A stretch of 64,000 nt of DNA, from contig NZ_AZCP01000006.1 in the NCBI RefSeq assembly GCF_001433855.1, forward strand, positions 62,001 through 126,000, in the 5' to 3' direction. This DNA is from Levilactobacillus brevis ATCC 14869 = DSM 20054 (GTDB lineage: Bacteria > Bacillota > Bacilli > Lactobacillales > Lactobacillaceae). The notes beneath the pieces were generated by a model that did not search any database, was not told where the DNA came from, and saw only the letters and a program-made list of their open reading frames with translations. The position numbers were made by a program, and so were the translations under genes. Of the stretch, positions 45,183 to 59,560 are shown one piece after another. Each line of letters begins with the position of its first letter. Position 1 is the stretch's first letter.

Positions 45183-46490
45183 CTAATTATTGATGTGCGA
45201 ATTCTTTAAAACGACGGCATCGTTGTCAGGTGCAGATACCCGTTTCACTTCTGCTCCTAACTCGGCCAACTTCTTATGGAAGTCATAGTAGCCTCGATCT
45301 AAGTATTTTAAATTCGTCACTTGCGTGTAACCGTCAGCAACCAGTCCCGCTAAAACCAATGCAGCAGCAGCCCGTAAATCAGTTGCGGCAACTTCAGCAC
45401 CATTAAAATCAGTTGGTCCGTGCATCACAACCGTCCGACCATTTACTTGATACTGGGCATTCATCCGTCGAAGTTCCTCAAGATGCATGAACCGGTTTTC
45501 AAACACCGTTTCAGTCATCGTACTGGTTCCTTCAGCGGCTAATTGTAAGATGGTCATCTGTGGTTGCATATCGGTTGGAAAGCCCGGATATGGCAGCGTC
45601 TTCACATCCGTTGGTTGTAAGCGATCTGGTCCAATAACCCGGATACCAGCAGCTTCTTCCGTCACTTGAACGCCCATCTCTTGGAGCTTAGAAATCAGTG
45701 GCTTGTTGTGTTCCACAATGCCATCCTGAATCAAGACGTTACCGTGCGTCAACGCAGCGCCAACCATGAAGGTTCCCGCTTCAATACGATCTTGAACCAC
45801 ACTATGTTCCGTACCATGCATCTGATCAACACCATCAACCCGAATGGTTTCAGTGCCAGCACCACGTACGTTAGCCCCCATCTTATTTAAGATGTTAGCC
45901 AAATCAACAATTTCTGGTTCGCGAGCAACGTTATCAATCACCGTTGTGCCCTTGGCCAAACAAGCAGCCATCAGGATATTTTGCGTAGCCCCAACACTTG
46001 GAAAATCAAGATAAATATGTGCACCTTGCAAACGATCAGCAAAGGCTTCGATATAACCATCATGCTGTTCAATCCGCGCTCCCAGCGCTTCTAGACCCTT
46101 CAAATGCAAGTCAATTGGTCGTGTCCCAATGGCACAACCACCTGGCAAGGCCACACGAGCATGACCCAAGCGCGCTAACAACGGCCCCATCACAACGATT
46201 GAGGCCCGCATCTTTGAGACGTACTCAAAGGGAGCTTCACTTGAGACCTGCTTCGTTGCGTCAATCGTCACTTCTCGTTTGGCTTCATCAAAGTCAACCT
46301 TTAAATTCAAGAAGCGTAAGACCTTATTCATCGTATAGACATCAGACAAAACCGGAACATTTGCTAAATGGGTGATTCCATCCTGAGCCAAAATACTTGC
46401 TGCTAAAATTGGCAACACGGCACTTTTGGCCCCTTCGATATGAACCACACCAGATAAGCGGTTCCCACCATGAACGATAATTTTTTCCAT
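45183..46490 (-). CDS. murA: UDP-N-acetylglucosamine 1-carboxyvinyltransferase (MurA)
   Basis: 435-residue enzyme of the first committed step of peptidoglycan synthesis, transferring enolpyruvate to UDP-GlcNAc. The catalytic Cys is residue 119 in [13 protein letters not shown], so it should be fosfomycin-sensitive in principle. The two-fold EPSP-synthase-like repeat is complete. Low-GC Gram-positives usually carry two MurA copies; this is one, next to the atp operon. The start is ATG at 46490 behind GGAGGTATCCC. It follows a DUF1146 gene by 26 bases. Confidence 0.95.
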   Translation of the reverse strand: MEKIIVHGGNRLSGVVHIEGAKSAVLPILAASILAQDGITHLANVPVLSDVYTMNKVLRFLNLKVDFDEAKREVTIDATKQVSSEAPFEYVSKMRASIVVMGPLLARLGHARVALPGGCAIGTRPIDLHLKGLEALGARIEQHDGYIEAFADRLQGAHIYLDFPSVGATQNILMAACLAKGTTVIDNVAREPEIVDLANILNKMGANVRGAGTETIRVDGVDQMHGTEHSVVQDRIEAGTFMVGAALTHGNVLIQDGIVEHNKPLISKLQEMGVQVTEEAAGIRVIGPDRLQPTDVKTLPYPGFPTDMQPQMTILQLAAEGTSTMTETVFENRFMHLEELRRMNAQYQVNGRTVVMHGPTDFNGAEVAATDLRAAAALVLAGLVADGYTQVTNLKYLDRGYYDFHKKLAELGAEVKRVSAPDNDAVVLKNSHINN

Positions 46491-46516
46491 GGGATACCTC
46501 CAAAAATTTTATGAGT

Positions 46517-46747
46517 CTACCGTAACAGGTAGCCCAGGTTACGAACGTTATTAATGAAGTCCAAAAAGAATGAGCTACAGCCAAACCCAACAGCAACCGC
46601 TAACATCACAATCAACACTCGTGATTGTCGTGGATAAAAGGTCATCAGTCGTTCAATATGTAACGCTGAAATCGCCCAAAATGCGAGGGCAATAAAGAAC
46701 AAATGACTAATGATGGTTAGAATCCCCTGTAGTCCAACGAGTCTCAT
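46517..46747 (-). CDS. DUF1146 family (YwzB-like) membrane protein
   Basis: 76-residue protein with two predicted transmembrane helices (about 6-27 and 44-64) separated by a basic loop (HIERLMTFYPRQSR). It matches the YwzB/DUF1146 family, which sits between the ATP synthase operon and murA in Bacillus and lactobacilli. Function is unknown. It is transcribed from a promoter at 46778-46806, in one unit with murA. Confidence 0.82.
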   Translation of the reverse strand: MRLVGLQGILTIISHLFFIALAFWAISALHIERLMTFYPRQSRVLIVMLAVAVGFGCSSFFLDFINNVRNLGYLLR

Positions 46748-46777
46748 TTTCTCAATCCTTCCTAAACATTCTCACTA

Positions 46778-46806
46778 ACTATAGCATAATTCTTTTCCCT
46801 TGTCCC
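46778..46806 (-). promoter_or_regulatory. Promoter of the DUF1146-murA unit
   Basis: Minus-strand GGGACA (46801-46806), 17-base spacer, TATAGT (46778-46783) with a TGC extension. A perfect 14-base palindrome TTGTAATATTACAA lies 23 bases upstream of the -35 at 46830-46843. Confidence 0.6.
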
Positions 46807-46892
46807 TGAGAATGCGGTAAAAACGGCGTTTGTAATATTACAATTATTATATTCAATCAATTTAACTATCCAACCACTTTGTCATTATAACT

Positions 46893-46923
46893 AAAAAGGA
46901 CCTCCCATTGTGGGAGATCCTTT
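46893..46923 (-). terminator. Terminator of the atp operon
   Basis: On the minus strand AAAGGATCTCCCA pairs with TGGGAGGTCCTTT around a CAA loop, and TTTTAG follows. It is 32 bases after the atpC stop. Confidence 0.85.
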
Positions 46924-46955
46924 CGTCAATTGCTGGTTAAAAACAAAGAACGTTT

Positions 46956-47375
46956 TTAATGCTTGGCAACGTTAATCCGGTTAACCGCACGCCGTAAGGC
47001 CACTTCAGCCCGGGCAAGCGTATCGGCATCATGTGCCTCTTGTGCCTTCTTAATCGTTGCTTCAGCCCGTTCCCGTGCATTCTCAGCACGGTTAACGTCA
47101 ATATCGTCTTGACGTTCTGCACTATCCGCAACAATGGTCGCTACATTGCCAGAAAATTCCAAGAAACCACCATTAACGGCAATTTCATCTTCATTTTCTC
47201 CACGTTTAACCCGTGCTTCTTCCACTTCAAGTGAAGCAATCACGGGAACGTGATTCGGCATAATCCCTAATTGCCCACTTTTAGTGGTCACAATTAACAG
47301 ATCGCCTTGTTCATTGTAGACTTGACCATCAGGAGTAACGATACTAACAGATAACACTGATTGATTATCAGCCAA
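46956..47375 (-). CDS. atpC: ATP synthase F1 epsilon subunit
   Basis: 139-residue central-stalk subunit that regulates ATPase activity. The N-terminal beta-barrel includes VSIVTPDGQVYNEQGDLLIVTTKSGQLGIMPNHVP, and a C-terminal two-helix domain follows (RAENARERAEATIKKA). Last gene of the operon; a 13-base gap separates it from atpD. Confidence 0.96.
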   Translation of the reverse strand: MADNQSVLSVSIVTPDGQVYNEQGDLLIVTTKSGQLGIMPNHVPVIASLEVEEARVKRGENEDEIAVNGGFLEFSGNVATIVADSAERQDDIDVNRAENARERAEATIKKAQEAHDADTLARAEVALRRAVNRINVAKH

Positions 47376-47388
47376 TTAGAATCCCTCC

Positions 47389-48810
<1,422 letters not shown>

Positions 48811-48826
48811 TTAATTCTTCCCGTCA

Positions 48827-49726
48827 TTAATTATTTAAGGCTTCCTGACCACCAGTAATTTCGGTGATTTCAGTCGTAATCGCTGCTTGTCGTGCACGGT
48901 TATAGTGCAGTTGCAACGTTGCAATCAAATCATCAGCATTATCCGTGGCGGACTGCATCGCATTGGTACTTGATGCATGTTCGGCAGTCTTTGCGTCCAA
49001 GATCGCACCATAAACCAAGCTTTCTGCGTACTGTGGCAGAACGACTTGTAACACTTCTTCTTCAGAAGGTTCCGTGTCGTATTCAGCAGTCAATGGCGCT
49101 GCTTGGGTGTCCTTAGCCGCATCAGTTGACATTGTTTCCTTATCAACTGGCAACATTTTTTCAGCCCGAAAACGGGATGAAATCCGGTTAACAAAGTGGT
49201 TGTAGCAGACGAAGAGTTCATCGAAAACTTCGTTGTTGAACATGGTGGTAACGGTCTTAACAATTTCCCGAACTTCATTAAATTCTGGAACGTCACTGAC
49301 CCCACGATATTCATAAGCCACATTAACACCCCGGTGCTTGTAAAAATCCGCACCAGTTCCCCCAACGGCTAACACCATGTAGTCGTCTGGATTAGGTGTC
49401 CGTTCTTTAATGAACACATTTGTATCCCGTAAAACGCTGCTATTATAGCTTCCCACCATACCACGATCGGAGGTGATTACCAAATAAGCGGTTTTCTTTA
49501 CCGGACGGTTCGACTGTAGGCTACTTGAGGAATTATCCAACAGATGAGACTGCGAAAGATGCATGACGACAGCCTTAACTTTAGAAACATAGTCTTGGTA
49601 GCCGACTGCTTGTTTCTGAATCTTATTTAACTTCGCCGTCGAAACCATGTGCATTGCCGACGTAATCTGCCGGGTTGCTTTCGTGGAATTAATTCGACGT
49701 TGAACGTCATGAATTGATTCAGCCAT
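48827..49726 (-). CDS. atpG: ATP synthase F1 gamma subunit
   Basis: 299-residue rotor shaft subunit. The N-terminal helix [29 protein letters not shown] and the C-terminal helix [28 protein letters not shown] are the conserved coiled-coil pair. Between about residues 195 and 225 there is an Asp/Thr/Ala/Glu-rich variable insertion. It lies between atpA and atpD. Confidence 0.97.
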   Translation of the reverse strand: MAESIHDVQRRINSTKATRQITSAMHMVSTAKLNKIQKQAVGYQDYVSKVKAVVMHLSQSHLLDNSSSSLQSNRPVKKTAYLVITSDRGMVGSYNSSVLRDTNVFIKERTPNPDDYMVLAVGGTGADFYKHRGVNVAYEYRGVSDVPEFNEVREIVKTVTTMFNNEVFDELFVCYNHFVNRISSRFRAEKMLPVDKETMSTDAAKDTQAAPLTAEYDTEPSEEEVLQVVLPQYAESLVYGAILDAKTAEHASSTNAMQSATDNADDLIATLQLHYNRARQAAITTEITEITGGQEALNN

Positions 49727-49756
49727 TATTTCTCACCATCCTTCCTTCAAGTAATC

Positions 49757-51313
<1,557 letters not shown>

Positions 51314-51328
51314 TTATCACCGAATTCG

Positions 51329-51871
51329 TTATGCGAGCAGTTGCTGCCGTAAACGATTAATTTTAGTTCGTAAGCTACCGTCAAGAATCGTGTCCGCAGC
51401 TTTAACAATAACCCCACCAATAACATCAGGATCAACTTTACTGCTTAAAACGACCTTTTCTGCCCCAACGCGCTTGGCGTAAACGGCTTCAATTTGAGAC
51501 TTTTGTTCCGCGGACAGTTCAACCGCCGTGGTCACCTCAGCATAAACCGTGTGGTGCAGTTCATCATACAGCACTTGGAATTGATCGATAATATCGACCA
51601 TGTTTTCCATGCGACCATAATCATAGACCATTTGAATCAGATTCTTGATATACGGTGATGCTTGCTTCAACAATGGTTGAAGTAACGCTTCGCGATCAGC
51701 AACCTGCAGGCTAGCGTCTGAGAGCATCGTGCTCAACTGTGGGTTGTCCTGGAAGATACGCCGAAGTTCTTGTAGCTCTGTGTAGCCTGACTCCAGTTGG
51801 TCTTTTTCGGACAACAAATCAAATAATGCTTGTGAGTAGCGCTTAGCTACCGTTGCCCTATTAAGACTCAT
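51329..51871 (-). CDS. atpH: ATP synthase F1 delta subunit
   Basis: 180-residue peripheral-stalk subunit linking F1 to the b-dimer. It opens with [21 protein letters not shown] and ends with the family motif [29 protein letters not shown]. The ATG at 51871 lies inside the end of atpF (11-base overlap), indicating coupled translation; an in-frame start 11 codons upstream is less likely. Confidence 0.95.
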
Positions 51872-52376
51872 GTTGCTTCCCCAACCCTTCGATATAAGAA
51901 TCAATTAATGCCTTTTGATCGTCAGCCTTTAATTCTCGTTGAATGATCTTGGAAGCAATCTCAATAGATAAGTCCGCCACATCGTTCCGAGCATTTGACA
52001 AAGCGTCTTGCCGTTCTTGTTCGATGTCCTTTTGGGCATTTTGCTTCAACGTTTGGACGTCTGCTTGGGCTTGGGTCACGATTTGTTCCCGTTGCTGTTG
52101 GCCATTGGCCTTGGCATCGTTAACGATCGTTTGGGCTTCTGACCGTGAGCTTGCTAATGCAGCTTGACGCTTTTGAACTAATTCAGCAGCATCATTGCGG
52201 GACTTTTCAGCTGAGTCAATATCATTACTGATTTTGTCAGCCCGGTCCTGCATCATCTTAGTCACTGGCTTCCAAGCCAAGACTTTAATAATCCACATTA
52301 ATAGTAAGAAACACACGGCGTAAAAGATCGAATCACCATAGTACAGGCCTTGACCAACCACTAAATGTGAGAGCAT
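51861..52376 (-). CDS. atpF: ATP synthase F0 b subunit
   Basis: 171-residue stator subunit. A single N-terminal transmembrane helix (about 15-33) is followed by a long charged, Gln/Ala-rich helix (about 35-150) that forms the b2 coiled coil. ATG at 52376 with AGGAGG. Only one b-type gene is present, so the stalk is a homodimer. Confidence 0.95.
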
Positions 52377-52426
52377 CTATTGACACCTCCTTTTACTATC
52401 AGATAGAAACATTATCGTCAGTTAAA

Positions 52427-53394
<968 letters not shown>

Positions 53395-53741
53395 CGAATA
53401 TCACCTCTTTTCAACACTATATGGACGCAATCCCCAAGGTAATTTCCTCAATAAATCAGGTATTTCCATTAAGAAAAGCGGAATAGCAAACGAAGCGAGT
53501 GCTCCATTCAAATACACTGGAAATGATACCACCAATTCACACAAAAAACAAAACAATTTTTCAGGGTCTAAACATTCTAATCGACTTAAAGGGAAGTATC
53601 GCCATATCAACAACGAGAACGTTTTCAAATTGTAATTGCGTGCGCAAATTGCCTCATATTTTGTGAACATTGTCAAGCGAAATTTATTTCAGCAAAACAA
53701 AGAAGAGATTCGACCCTAAATTGGTCGAATCTCTTTGACGT
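53395..53741 (-). promoter_or_regulatory. atp operon upstream region with promoter and cre-like site
   Basis: 347 bases between upp and atpB. Minus-strand promoter: TTGTTT (53546-53551), 17-base spacer, TATCAT (53523-53528), giving a leader of about 120 bases. TGAAAACGTTCTCG at 53613-53626 matches 13 of 14 positions of the catabolite-response consensus and lies about 60 bases upstream of the -35. A 91-codon open frame across the leader is not accepted as a gene. The upp terminator occupies 53704-53737. Confidence 0.6.
53704..53737 (-). terminator. Terminator of upp
   Basis: AGAGATTCGACC pairs perfectly with GGTCGAATCTCT around CTAAATT, followed on the minus strand by TCTTTG. It is 5 bases after the upp stop. 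Confidence 0.78.
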
Positions 53742-54371
53742 TTATTTCGTTCCAAATAAGCGGTCCCCGGCATCCCCGAGACCTGGCACAATATAGCCAT
53801 CTTCATTAAGATGGTCATCTAAAGCGGCTGTATAGATGTCAATATCTGGATGTTTTTCACGGAGGGCTTTAACCCCTTCTGGTGCGGATACCAAACACAC
53901 AAACTTAATGTTGCTGGCACCGCGCTTCTTCAGGGCATCAATCGCCATAATCGCTGATCCACCCGTTGCTAGCATTGGGTCGACCACGAAGACCTGCCGT
54001 TGACCAATATCAGATGGCAATTTAACGAAGTATTCATGTGGTTGAAGCGTTTCTTCATCCCGGTACATCCCAATATGACCAACCTTGGCCGCTGGAATTA
54101 ATTCGAGAATCCCATCAACCATACCAATTCCTGCTCGTAAAATTGGGACAATAGCCACTTTCTTACCAGCAAGTTCTTTAGCGGTCATCTTAGCCACTGG
54201 CGTCTCGATCTTTTTATCTTGCAATGGCATGTCGCGTGAGACCTCGTAAGCCATTAACGTCGAGATTTCATTGACAACTTCACGGAAACTGCGGGTCCCG
54301 CAGTCTTTGTTCCGGATAATCGTCAGTTTGTGTTGAATCAACGGGTGGTCAAGTACTTGAAACTTCCCCAT
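53742..54371 (-). CDS. upp: Uracil phosphoribosyltransferase
   Basis: 209-residue pyrimidine salvage enzyme converting uracil and PRPP to UMP. The PRPP loop reads [17 protein letters not shown], and the uracil-binding C-terminus [16 protein letters not shown] is intact. ATG at 54371 with AAGGAGCG upstream and a TACAAT -10 with TG extension at 54401-54409. It lies between glyA and the atp operon, as in Bacillus. Confidence 0.97.
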   Translation of the reverse strand: MGKFQVLDHPLIQHKLTIIRNKDCGTRSFREVVNEISTLMAYEVSRDMPLQDKKIETPVAKMTAKELAGKKVAIVPILRAGIGMVDGILELIPAAKVGHIGMYRDEETLQPHEYFVKLPSDIGQRQVFVVDPMLATGGSAIMAIDALKKRGASNIKFVCLVSAPEGVKALREKHPDIDIYTAALDDHLNEDGYIVPGLGDAGDRLFGTK

Positions 54372-54442
54372 GAATAAACGCTCCTTTATGATTTCTTACA
54401 ATTGTACCATGTATTATCGCTATCAAACTGATTAATTTAAAA

Positions 54443-54456
54443 TGAAAACGTTTTTT
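54443..54456. promoter_or_regulatory. cre-like sequence upstream of upp
   Basis: TGAAAACGTTTTTT matches about 12 of 14 positions of the catabolite-response consensus on the minus strand. It lies upstream of the upp promoter and just before the glyA stop. The T8 run makes chance similarity possible. Confidence 0.35.
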
Positions 54457-54464
54457 TTCACAAA

Positions 54465-55706
54465 TTAATCCAATTGCGACAAAGGATGGGCACTGGTCAG
54501 TTCCTTAACCTGTTGCCGAACACCGGCTAAGACCGCTTCATCCTCGGGATTTAAGAGCGTTTTGACAATCAGCTGAGCCACTTCACGTGATTCATCTGCG
54601 TTGAACCCACGAGTCGTAATCGCTGGCGTTCCTAAGCGAATACCCGATGTTTTAAATGGACTGAGTGTTTCATTAGGAATCGCTTCTTTATTCGTGGTAA
54701 TCAAGACACTATCTAATAATTCTTGTGCTTGTTTGCCGTTTAATGCCGTCTGGGATAAATCTAACGTCATTAAGTGATTATCTGTGCCACCAGAAACGAC
54801 CCGAACTGTTGGTAACTGGCTAAATTCATCAGCCATGGCTTGGGCATTGGTGATAATTTGTTGCGCGTATTCCTTAAAAGCCGGTTGGCTATCTTCAAAG
54901 AATGCCGCTGCCTTTCCTGCAATCACATGTTCTAAAGGTCCCCCCTGAGTTCCCGGGAAAACAGCCGAATTGATCTTTTTCGCATTCTCCGCTTGAGAGA
55001 GAATCAGACCGCCACGGGGTCCCCGTAACGTCTTATGCGTTGTCGTGGTTACGACATCAGCGATTCCTACTGGACTTGGATGAAGACCAGTCGCCACTAA
55101 ACCAGCAATATGGGCCATATCCACCATTAAATAAGCCCCGACTTCATCGGCAATGGATCGGAAAGCTTGCCAATCAATCGTCCGTGAATAGGCTGAAGCC
55201 CCTGCCACAATCAACTGTGGCTTCACTTTTCGTGCAAGATCCCGAATCATGTCATAATCCAGTAACTCAGTTTCCGGATTCAAGGCATAGCTATAACTGT
55301 TGTACAGCTTACCCGAGAAGTTCACCTTGGCCCCGTGGGTCAAATGTCCACCGGCATCCAACCCCATCCCTAAAATCGTGTCTCCAGGTTTGAGGAAAGC
55401 CGCATAGACAGCCTGGTTGGCCTGTGATCCAGAGTGAGGTTGAACATTGGCATATTCCGCCCCAAATAATTTTTTTGCTCGATCAATGGCTAGTTGTTCC
55501 ACCACGTCAATATACTGCGTGCCGCCGTAGTAGCGCTTCCCGGGATACCCTTCGGCGTACTTATTGGTCAACACGGAGCCTTGAGCTGTTCGCACAGCGT
55601 GACTAACAATATTTTCTGAGGCAATCAACTCAATGGTTTCCTCTTGACGTTGTTCTTCATCAGCAATAGCGCCCCATAACGCTGGATCTTTTTCTTTAAA
55701 ATTCAA
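54465..55706 (-). CDS. glyA: Serine hydroxymethyltransferase
   Basis: 413-residue PLP enzyme interconverting serine and glycine with tetrahydrofolate, the main one-carbon source. The PLP Lys is in [15 protein letters not shown]; the opening [32 protein letters not shown]-type region and the folate site are intact. The start is TTG at 55706 behind GGAGGGATC. It is the last gene of the tdk-prfA-prmC-sua5-glyA run. Confidence 0.97.
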   Translation of the reverse strand: MNFKEKDPALWGAIADEEQRQEETIELIASENIVSHAVRTAQGSVLTNKYAEGYPGKRYYGGTQYIDVVEQLAIDRAKKLFGAEYANVQPHSGSQANQAVYAAFLKPGDTILGMGLDAGGHLTHGAKVNFSGKLYNSYSYALNPETELLDYDMIRDLARKVKPQLIVAGASAYSRTIDWQAFRSIADEVGAYLMVDMAHIAGLVATGLHPSPVGIADVVTTTTHKTLRGPRGGLILSQAENAKKINSAVFPGTQGGPLEHVIAGKAAAFFEDSQPAFKEYAQQIITNAQAMADEFSQLPTVRVVSGGTDNHLMTLDLSQTALNGKQAQELLDSVLITTNKEAIPNETLSPFKTSGIRLGTPAITTRGFNADESREVAQLIVKTLLNPEDEAVLAGVRQQVKELTSAHPLSQLD

Positions 55707-55786
55707 ACGGCGATCCCTCCTAGACTGTAGTTGGTATTATTTTACCAAACTTTCCAGTCAAGTGGGACCGCCGTGCTTACAAATCT

Positions 55787-56803
55787 TTAATTTGTGAAAT
55801 GCTGTTGTCCGGCCGACTTATTCAACCGGTTCATGTAGGCCGCGCCTAAGCCCTCAGCCGTGAACCCTTGGGCCAAGATCCCCGTCACGGGTGATTCTAA
55901 ATCAAAATGCCGTAGCCCAGCAAATAACCGGTGACTCGCACTGGTTAAATCATGACCAAGTGAGAAAGCCTCGACGTTATCTGGTAGGTTGTGGGCCTGT
56001 AAAATCCGGTCGGCGGCCATCACACCAATCGTCCCTGACTGTTCGCTAGCCCATTGCAGCGCCGCCGTCCAATCTGCTTCATGGTCCACGATGGTGACCT
56101 GCGCATTGGGCGCATAATGTTTGTACTTCATGCCAGGTGCCTTAGGAACTTCAGTTTTGCCCACCTTATGGTGACTGGATTGAACGGTCCCAATCACGGC
56201 AGCCAACTGTTCTTCCGTCACACCACCTGGCCGTAAGATCGTGGGAATATCCGTCGACATGTCCAATACCGTCGATTCAACACCGACCTTGGTCGGACCA
56301 TCGTCCAAAATACCAGCAATTTTGCCATTCAAGTCATGGTATACGTGCTTAGCCAACGTTGGGCTAGGCTTGCCCGAAGTGTTCGCTGACGGTCCAACTA
56401 ATGGTACTCCGGCTGCCTTAATCAGTGCCAAAGTGGCCGCGTTATCCGGATTACGGAAAGCAGCCGTGTTGAGTCCACCCGTTACCGCAGAAGACAGCTT
56501 CCCTGGTTGTAGCGCAAAAATCAAGGTTAACGGGCCTGGCCAAAATGCTTTGATCAGCGCCTCAGCCTTATCTGACAACGGTTGGGCAAATGCCTTTACC
56601 GTTTCTTCGCCAGTAACGTGTACAATCAACGGATTGTCGCTTGGCCGGCCTTTGGCTAAGTAGACCTGTTTAACGGCCGCTTCATTGGTTGCATCGGCCC
56701 CCAAGCCATAGACGGTCTCCGTTGGAAAGGCCACTAACTGACCTGCCTGAATGGCAGCCGCTGCCTCAGCAATTTGATCAGTGTTAAATATTTTGGTTTC
56801 CAT
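55787..56803 (-). CDS. ywlC: L-threonylcarbamoyladenylate synthase (Sua5/YwlC type)
   Basis: 338-residue enzyme activating threonine and bicarbonate for the t6A37 tRNA modification. The YrdC domain (residues about 5-195) carries KxR/SxN-type motifs in YLAKGRPSDNPLIVHV and GPSANTSGKPSPT. The C-terminal Sua5 domain follows a linker at about residue 215, so this is the two-domain form. I start at ATG 56803; a TTG upstream lacks spacing. It starts 17 bases after the prmC stop. Confidence 0.94.
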   Translation of the reverse strand: METKIFNTDQIAEAAAAIQAGQLVAFPTETVYGLGADATNEAAVKQVYLAKGRPSDNPLIVHVTGEETVKAFAQPLSDKAEALIKAFWPGPLTLIFALQPGKLSSAVTGGLNTAAFRNPDNAATLALIKAAGVPLVGPSANTSGKPSPTLAKHVYHDLNGKIAGILDDGPTKVGVESTVLDMSTDIPTILRPGGVTEEQLAAVIGTVQSSHHKVGKTEVPKAPGMKYKHYAPNAQVTIVDHEADWTAALQWASEQSGTIGVMAADRILQAHNLPDNVEAFSLGHDLTSASHRLFAGLRHFDLESPVTGILAQGFTAEGLGAAYMNRLNKSAGQQHFTN

Positions 56804-56820
56804 CTTATCTCTCAACTCTC

Positions 56821-57672
56821 CTATCCCTTTGATGTTAAGTGGACATGGATCATGCGATCATGCCCATTAATATCTGATTTAACGGTCACCTGTGCATCTG
56901 GTAACGCCTGTTTAAAAATCTGTTTCACTGCCGCGCCCTGATGGTACCCAATTTCGGCAAAAAAGTCGCCGGTTGGTACCAAATACGTCGTCAGAACTTG
57001 CGCAAAGCGCTGATAAAACGCTAGTCCATGATCGGCAGCATACAATGCCTGCTCCGGCTCATAACGTTTCACACTGGTATCCATCTCCGGCATTTCAGTA
57101 CGATCAATGTATGGTGGATTAGACACAATGACGTCAAAGCGCTGACCCGTAACTGGCGCCAATAGATCCCCTGTCGCCCACGTCAGTTGTGCGGTGAGGC
57201 GTTGCGCATTCTTTTGCGCAACTGCGATGGCGGCATCCGAAATATCGGTCGCTGTCACCAACCACGTGGGTCGTTCTTTTTTCAAGGTCACGGCAATCGC
57301 GCCACTGCCAGTGCCCACATCAATGACCTTAGCAGTGGACTGCTGAACCACCTGTAGCACCCATTCTACCAATTCTTCCGTTTCTGGTCGGGGAATCAAA
57401 GTAGCCGGGGTTACCCGAAACTCACGACCATAAAAGGGCGCGTATCCCAGCACGTATTGCGCTGGTTCCCCCGCGCAAACACGAGCAAGTTGCGCCTGGA
57501 ACGCTTGGGTCTGGGTTGGTGATAGTGCTTCACGGTAATGCTGCACTAACTCCGTAAACCGCCACTGATTACCTTCCAGCATCAGATACTGGGCCAGTTC
57601 AGGGTCTTGTCCGGCCATCTGCAACTGCTGCTTAGCAGCTTGCAAGATCGCTAACACCGTTTGCTTAGCCAT
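56821..57672 (-). CDS. prmC: Peptide chain release factor N5-glutamine methyltransferase
   Basis: 283-residue SAM-dependent methylase that modifies the GGQ glutamine of release factors. The SAM motif [15 protein letters not shown] and the catalytic NPPY in [15 protein letters not shown] are present, with an N-terminal helical substrate-binding domain. It overlaps the end of prfA, its substrate's gene, by 8 bases, implying translational coupling. Confidence 0.95.
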   Translation of the reverse strand: MAKQTVLAILQAAKQQLQMAGQDPELAQYLMLEGNQWRFTELVQHYREALSPTQTQAFQAQLARVCAGEPAQYVLGYAPFYGREFRVTPATLIPRPETEELVEWVLQVVQQSTAKVIDVGTGSGAIAVTLKKERPTWLVTATDISDAAIAVAQKNAQRLTAQLTWATGDLLAPVTGQRFDVIVSNPPYIDRTEMPEMDTSVKRYEPEQALYAADHGLAFYQRFAQVLTTYLVPTGDFFAEIGYHQGAAVKQIFKQALPDAQVTVKSDINGHDRMIHVHLTSKG

Positions 57673-58750
57673 TATTCTTTAAGTCTTCAAGCTTAGCGGC
57701 CTGGTCAGACACAATCAAGGCATCAATAATATCATCTAATTCACCATTCATGATCCGATCCAGCTTGTTCAGTGTCAGCCCAATTCGGTGATCAGTCACC
57801 CGGTTTTGTGGATAGTTATACGTCCGGATTCGTTCAGAACGATCCCCTGTCCCCACTGCCGACTTCCGTTCAGCGTTATAGGCACTTTCTTCTTCTTGCT
57901 TGTAGTAATCGTAGACCCGCGCCCGCAAAATTTGCATCGCTTTGGCCCGGTTTTGTTGTTGTGACCGTTCGTCTTGCATAGCGACGACAATTCCAGTCGG
58001 TAAGTGGGTCATCCGAACTGCTGATGAGGTCTTGTTAATATGTTGTCCACCAGCACCGGAAGACCGGTAAACATCTGTCCGAATATCTTTAGGATCAATA
58101 TCAATATCCACGTCTTCTTCTTCAGGCATGACACCGACCGTCGCGGTACTGGTATGCACTCGACCCGCTGATTCTGTTACGGGAACTCGTTGAACCCGGT
58201 GCGCGCCATTCTCATACTTCAGCTTGGAATAAACTTTATTCCCGGTAATCATCATAACGATTTCCTTAAAGCCGCCCACTTCAGTCGCATTCTCATCAAC
58301 CACTTCGATTTGCCAGCCCTGACGTTCTGCGTACTTGGAGTACATGCTAAAGAGGTCTGCCGCAAATAAGCTGGCTTCGTCGCCACCAGCAGCCCCATGA
58401 ATTTCCATGATGATGTTCTTATCATCGTTAGGATCCTTAGGCAACAGTAAAACTTTGATGTCTTCTTCTAAGGCGGCCTTTTGTGCCGTTAACTCCTTTA
58501 ATTCATCTTTAATCATCGATTCCATATCGGCATCTAACTTGTCACGAAGCATCTCATCATCGTCCGCAATCTGTTGGGTGACATCTTGATACTGATGGTA
58601 CTTATCGACCGTTTCTCGTAGTTCTCCCTCTTCTTTAGAGAGGGCCATAAAACGCTGCGTATCTGCAATCACTTCTGGATCACTGATTAACTCATTGAGC
58701 TCGTCATACCGGTCTGCGACCGCCTGCAGCTTATCAAACATTTCATCCAT
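57665..58750 (-). CDS. prfA: Peptide chain release factor 1
   Basis: 361-residue RF1, which ends translation at UAA and UAG. The hydrolysis motif GGQ is in [17 protein letters not shown], about residue 235. Domain order (N-terminal helices, central beta domain, GGQ domain) and length are standard. ATG at 58750 with GAGG about 10 bases upstream. Followed by prmC with overlap. Confidence 0.97.
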   Translation of the reverse strand: MDEMFDKLQAVADRYDELNELISDPEVIADTQRFMALSKEEGELRETVDKYHQYQDVTQQIADDDEMLRDKLDADMESMIKDELKELTAQKAALEEDIKVLLLPKDPNDDKNIIMEIHGAAGGDEASLFAADLFSMYSKYAERQGWQIEVVDENATEVGGFKEIVMMITGNKVYSKLKYENGAHRVQRVPVTESAGRVHTSTATVGVMPEEEDVDIDIDPKDIRTDVYRSSGAGGQHINKTSSAVRMTHLPTGIVVAMQDERSQQQNRAKAMQILRARVYDYYKQEEESAYNAERKSAVGTGDRSERIRTYNYPQNRVTDHRIGLTLNKLDRIMNGELDDIIDALIVSDQAAKLEDLKNNG

Positions 58751-58770
58751 TTTTTCTTAACCTCGTTTCG

Positions 58771-59355
58771 TTATTTCCCAATCTGATCCAATGGTGGGTT
58801 GAAATAGTGGCGACGACAAACGGGGTAATAGGCTTCATTACCACCAATTTGCACTTGTTCGCCCTCGTACACGGGTTGGTCATTGTGAAAGCGCAAATTC
58901 ATAATCGCTTTTTTGGTGCAGAACCAGCAAATCGTCTTCATTTCTTCTATTTTATCTGCGTACAACAACAGGTATTTGGAACCTTCGAATAATTCGTTAC
59001 GAAAATCGTTCTTTAAACCAAACGTCATAACCGGAATCTTCAGCTCATCAACCACCTTGGCCAACTGAAACACATGTGCTTTGGTCAAAAACTGCGCCTC
59101 ATCAATTAATACGCAGTTCGCTTGGGCATCAATACGTTGAATTTCTTCAAAGAGATCCGTGTCTTGAAAAATAGGATGTGCTTGCCGTTTTAGTCCAATT
59201 CGACTGGCGATGTAACCGACCTCATCACGGGTATCTAATCCACTGGTCATGATGATCACTCGCTTATGTTGTTCCTCATAGTTATGGGCGACCTTTAAGA
59301 TTTCAATGGTCTTCCCGCTATTCATTGCACCATACCGAAAAAATAGCTGCGCCAC
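58771..59355 (-). CDS. tdk: Thymidine kinase
   Basis: 194-residue type II thymidine kinase of the salvage pathway. The P-loop reads YGAMNSGKT, and VLIDEAQFL is the Walker B/lasso region. The structural zinc Cys residues are in CWFCTKKA and near the C-terminal CRRH. The GTG at 59355 follows GGTGGGAG; a 25-codon upstream extension would run over the promoter and is rejected. First gene of the tdk-prfA-prmC-ywlC-glyA operon. Confidence 0.95.
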   Translation of the reverse strand: MAQLFFRYGAMNSGKTIEILKVAHNYEEQHKRVIIMTSGLDTRDEVGYIASRIGLKRQAHPIFQDTDLFEEIQRIDAQANCVLIDEAQFLTKAHVFQLAKVVDELKIPVMTFGLKNDFRNELFEGSKYLLLYADKIEEMKTICWFCTKKAIMNLRFHNDQPVYEGEQVQIGGNEAYYPVCRRHYFNPPLDQIGK

Positions 59356-59386
59356 GTTACTCCCACCTTTTTGACAGTTTCTATCT

Positions 59387-59415
59387 ATTATAGCTGATTG
59401 CCCCGGAAAATTCGA
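59387..59415 (-). promoter_or_regulatory. Promoter of the tdk-prfA operon
   Basis: Minus-strand -35 TCGAAT (59410-59415), 17-base spacer, -10 TATAAT (59387-59392), about 32 bases upstream of the tdk start. Confidence 0.65.
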
Positions 59416-59560
59416 CCGTCCAACCAGCAAACTTTCTTAGCGATTTGGCAAAGTTCAAGCGCTAGACTCCCCTAATGGCCGAAAAAATGCTAAAATTAAG
59501 GCTTGAATATTAAGGAACCCGACATTAAAAAAATTGTCGCAATTAAGGAGCGAAAAGTTC

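Noticed and set aside
53401-53676. 91-codon minus-strand ORF before atpB
   Set aside because: It starts at TTG with no ribosome site, runs over the proposed promoter, and shows no recognisable AtpI pattern. Reported only as a finding, not as a gene.
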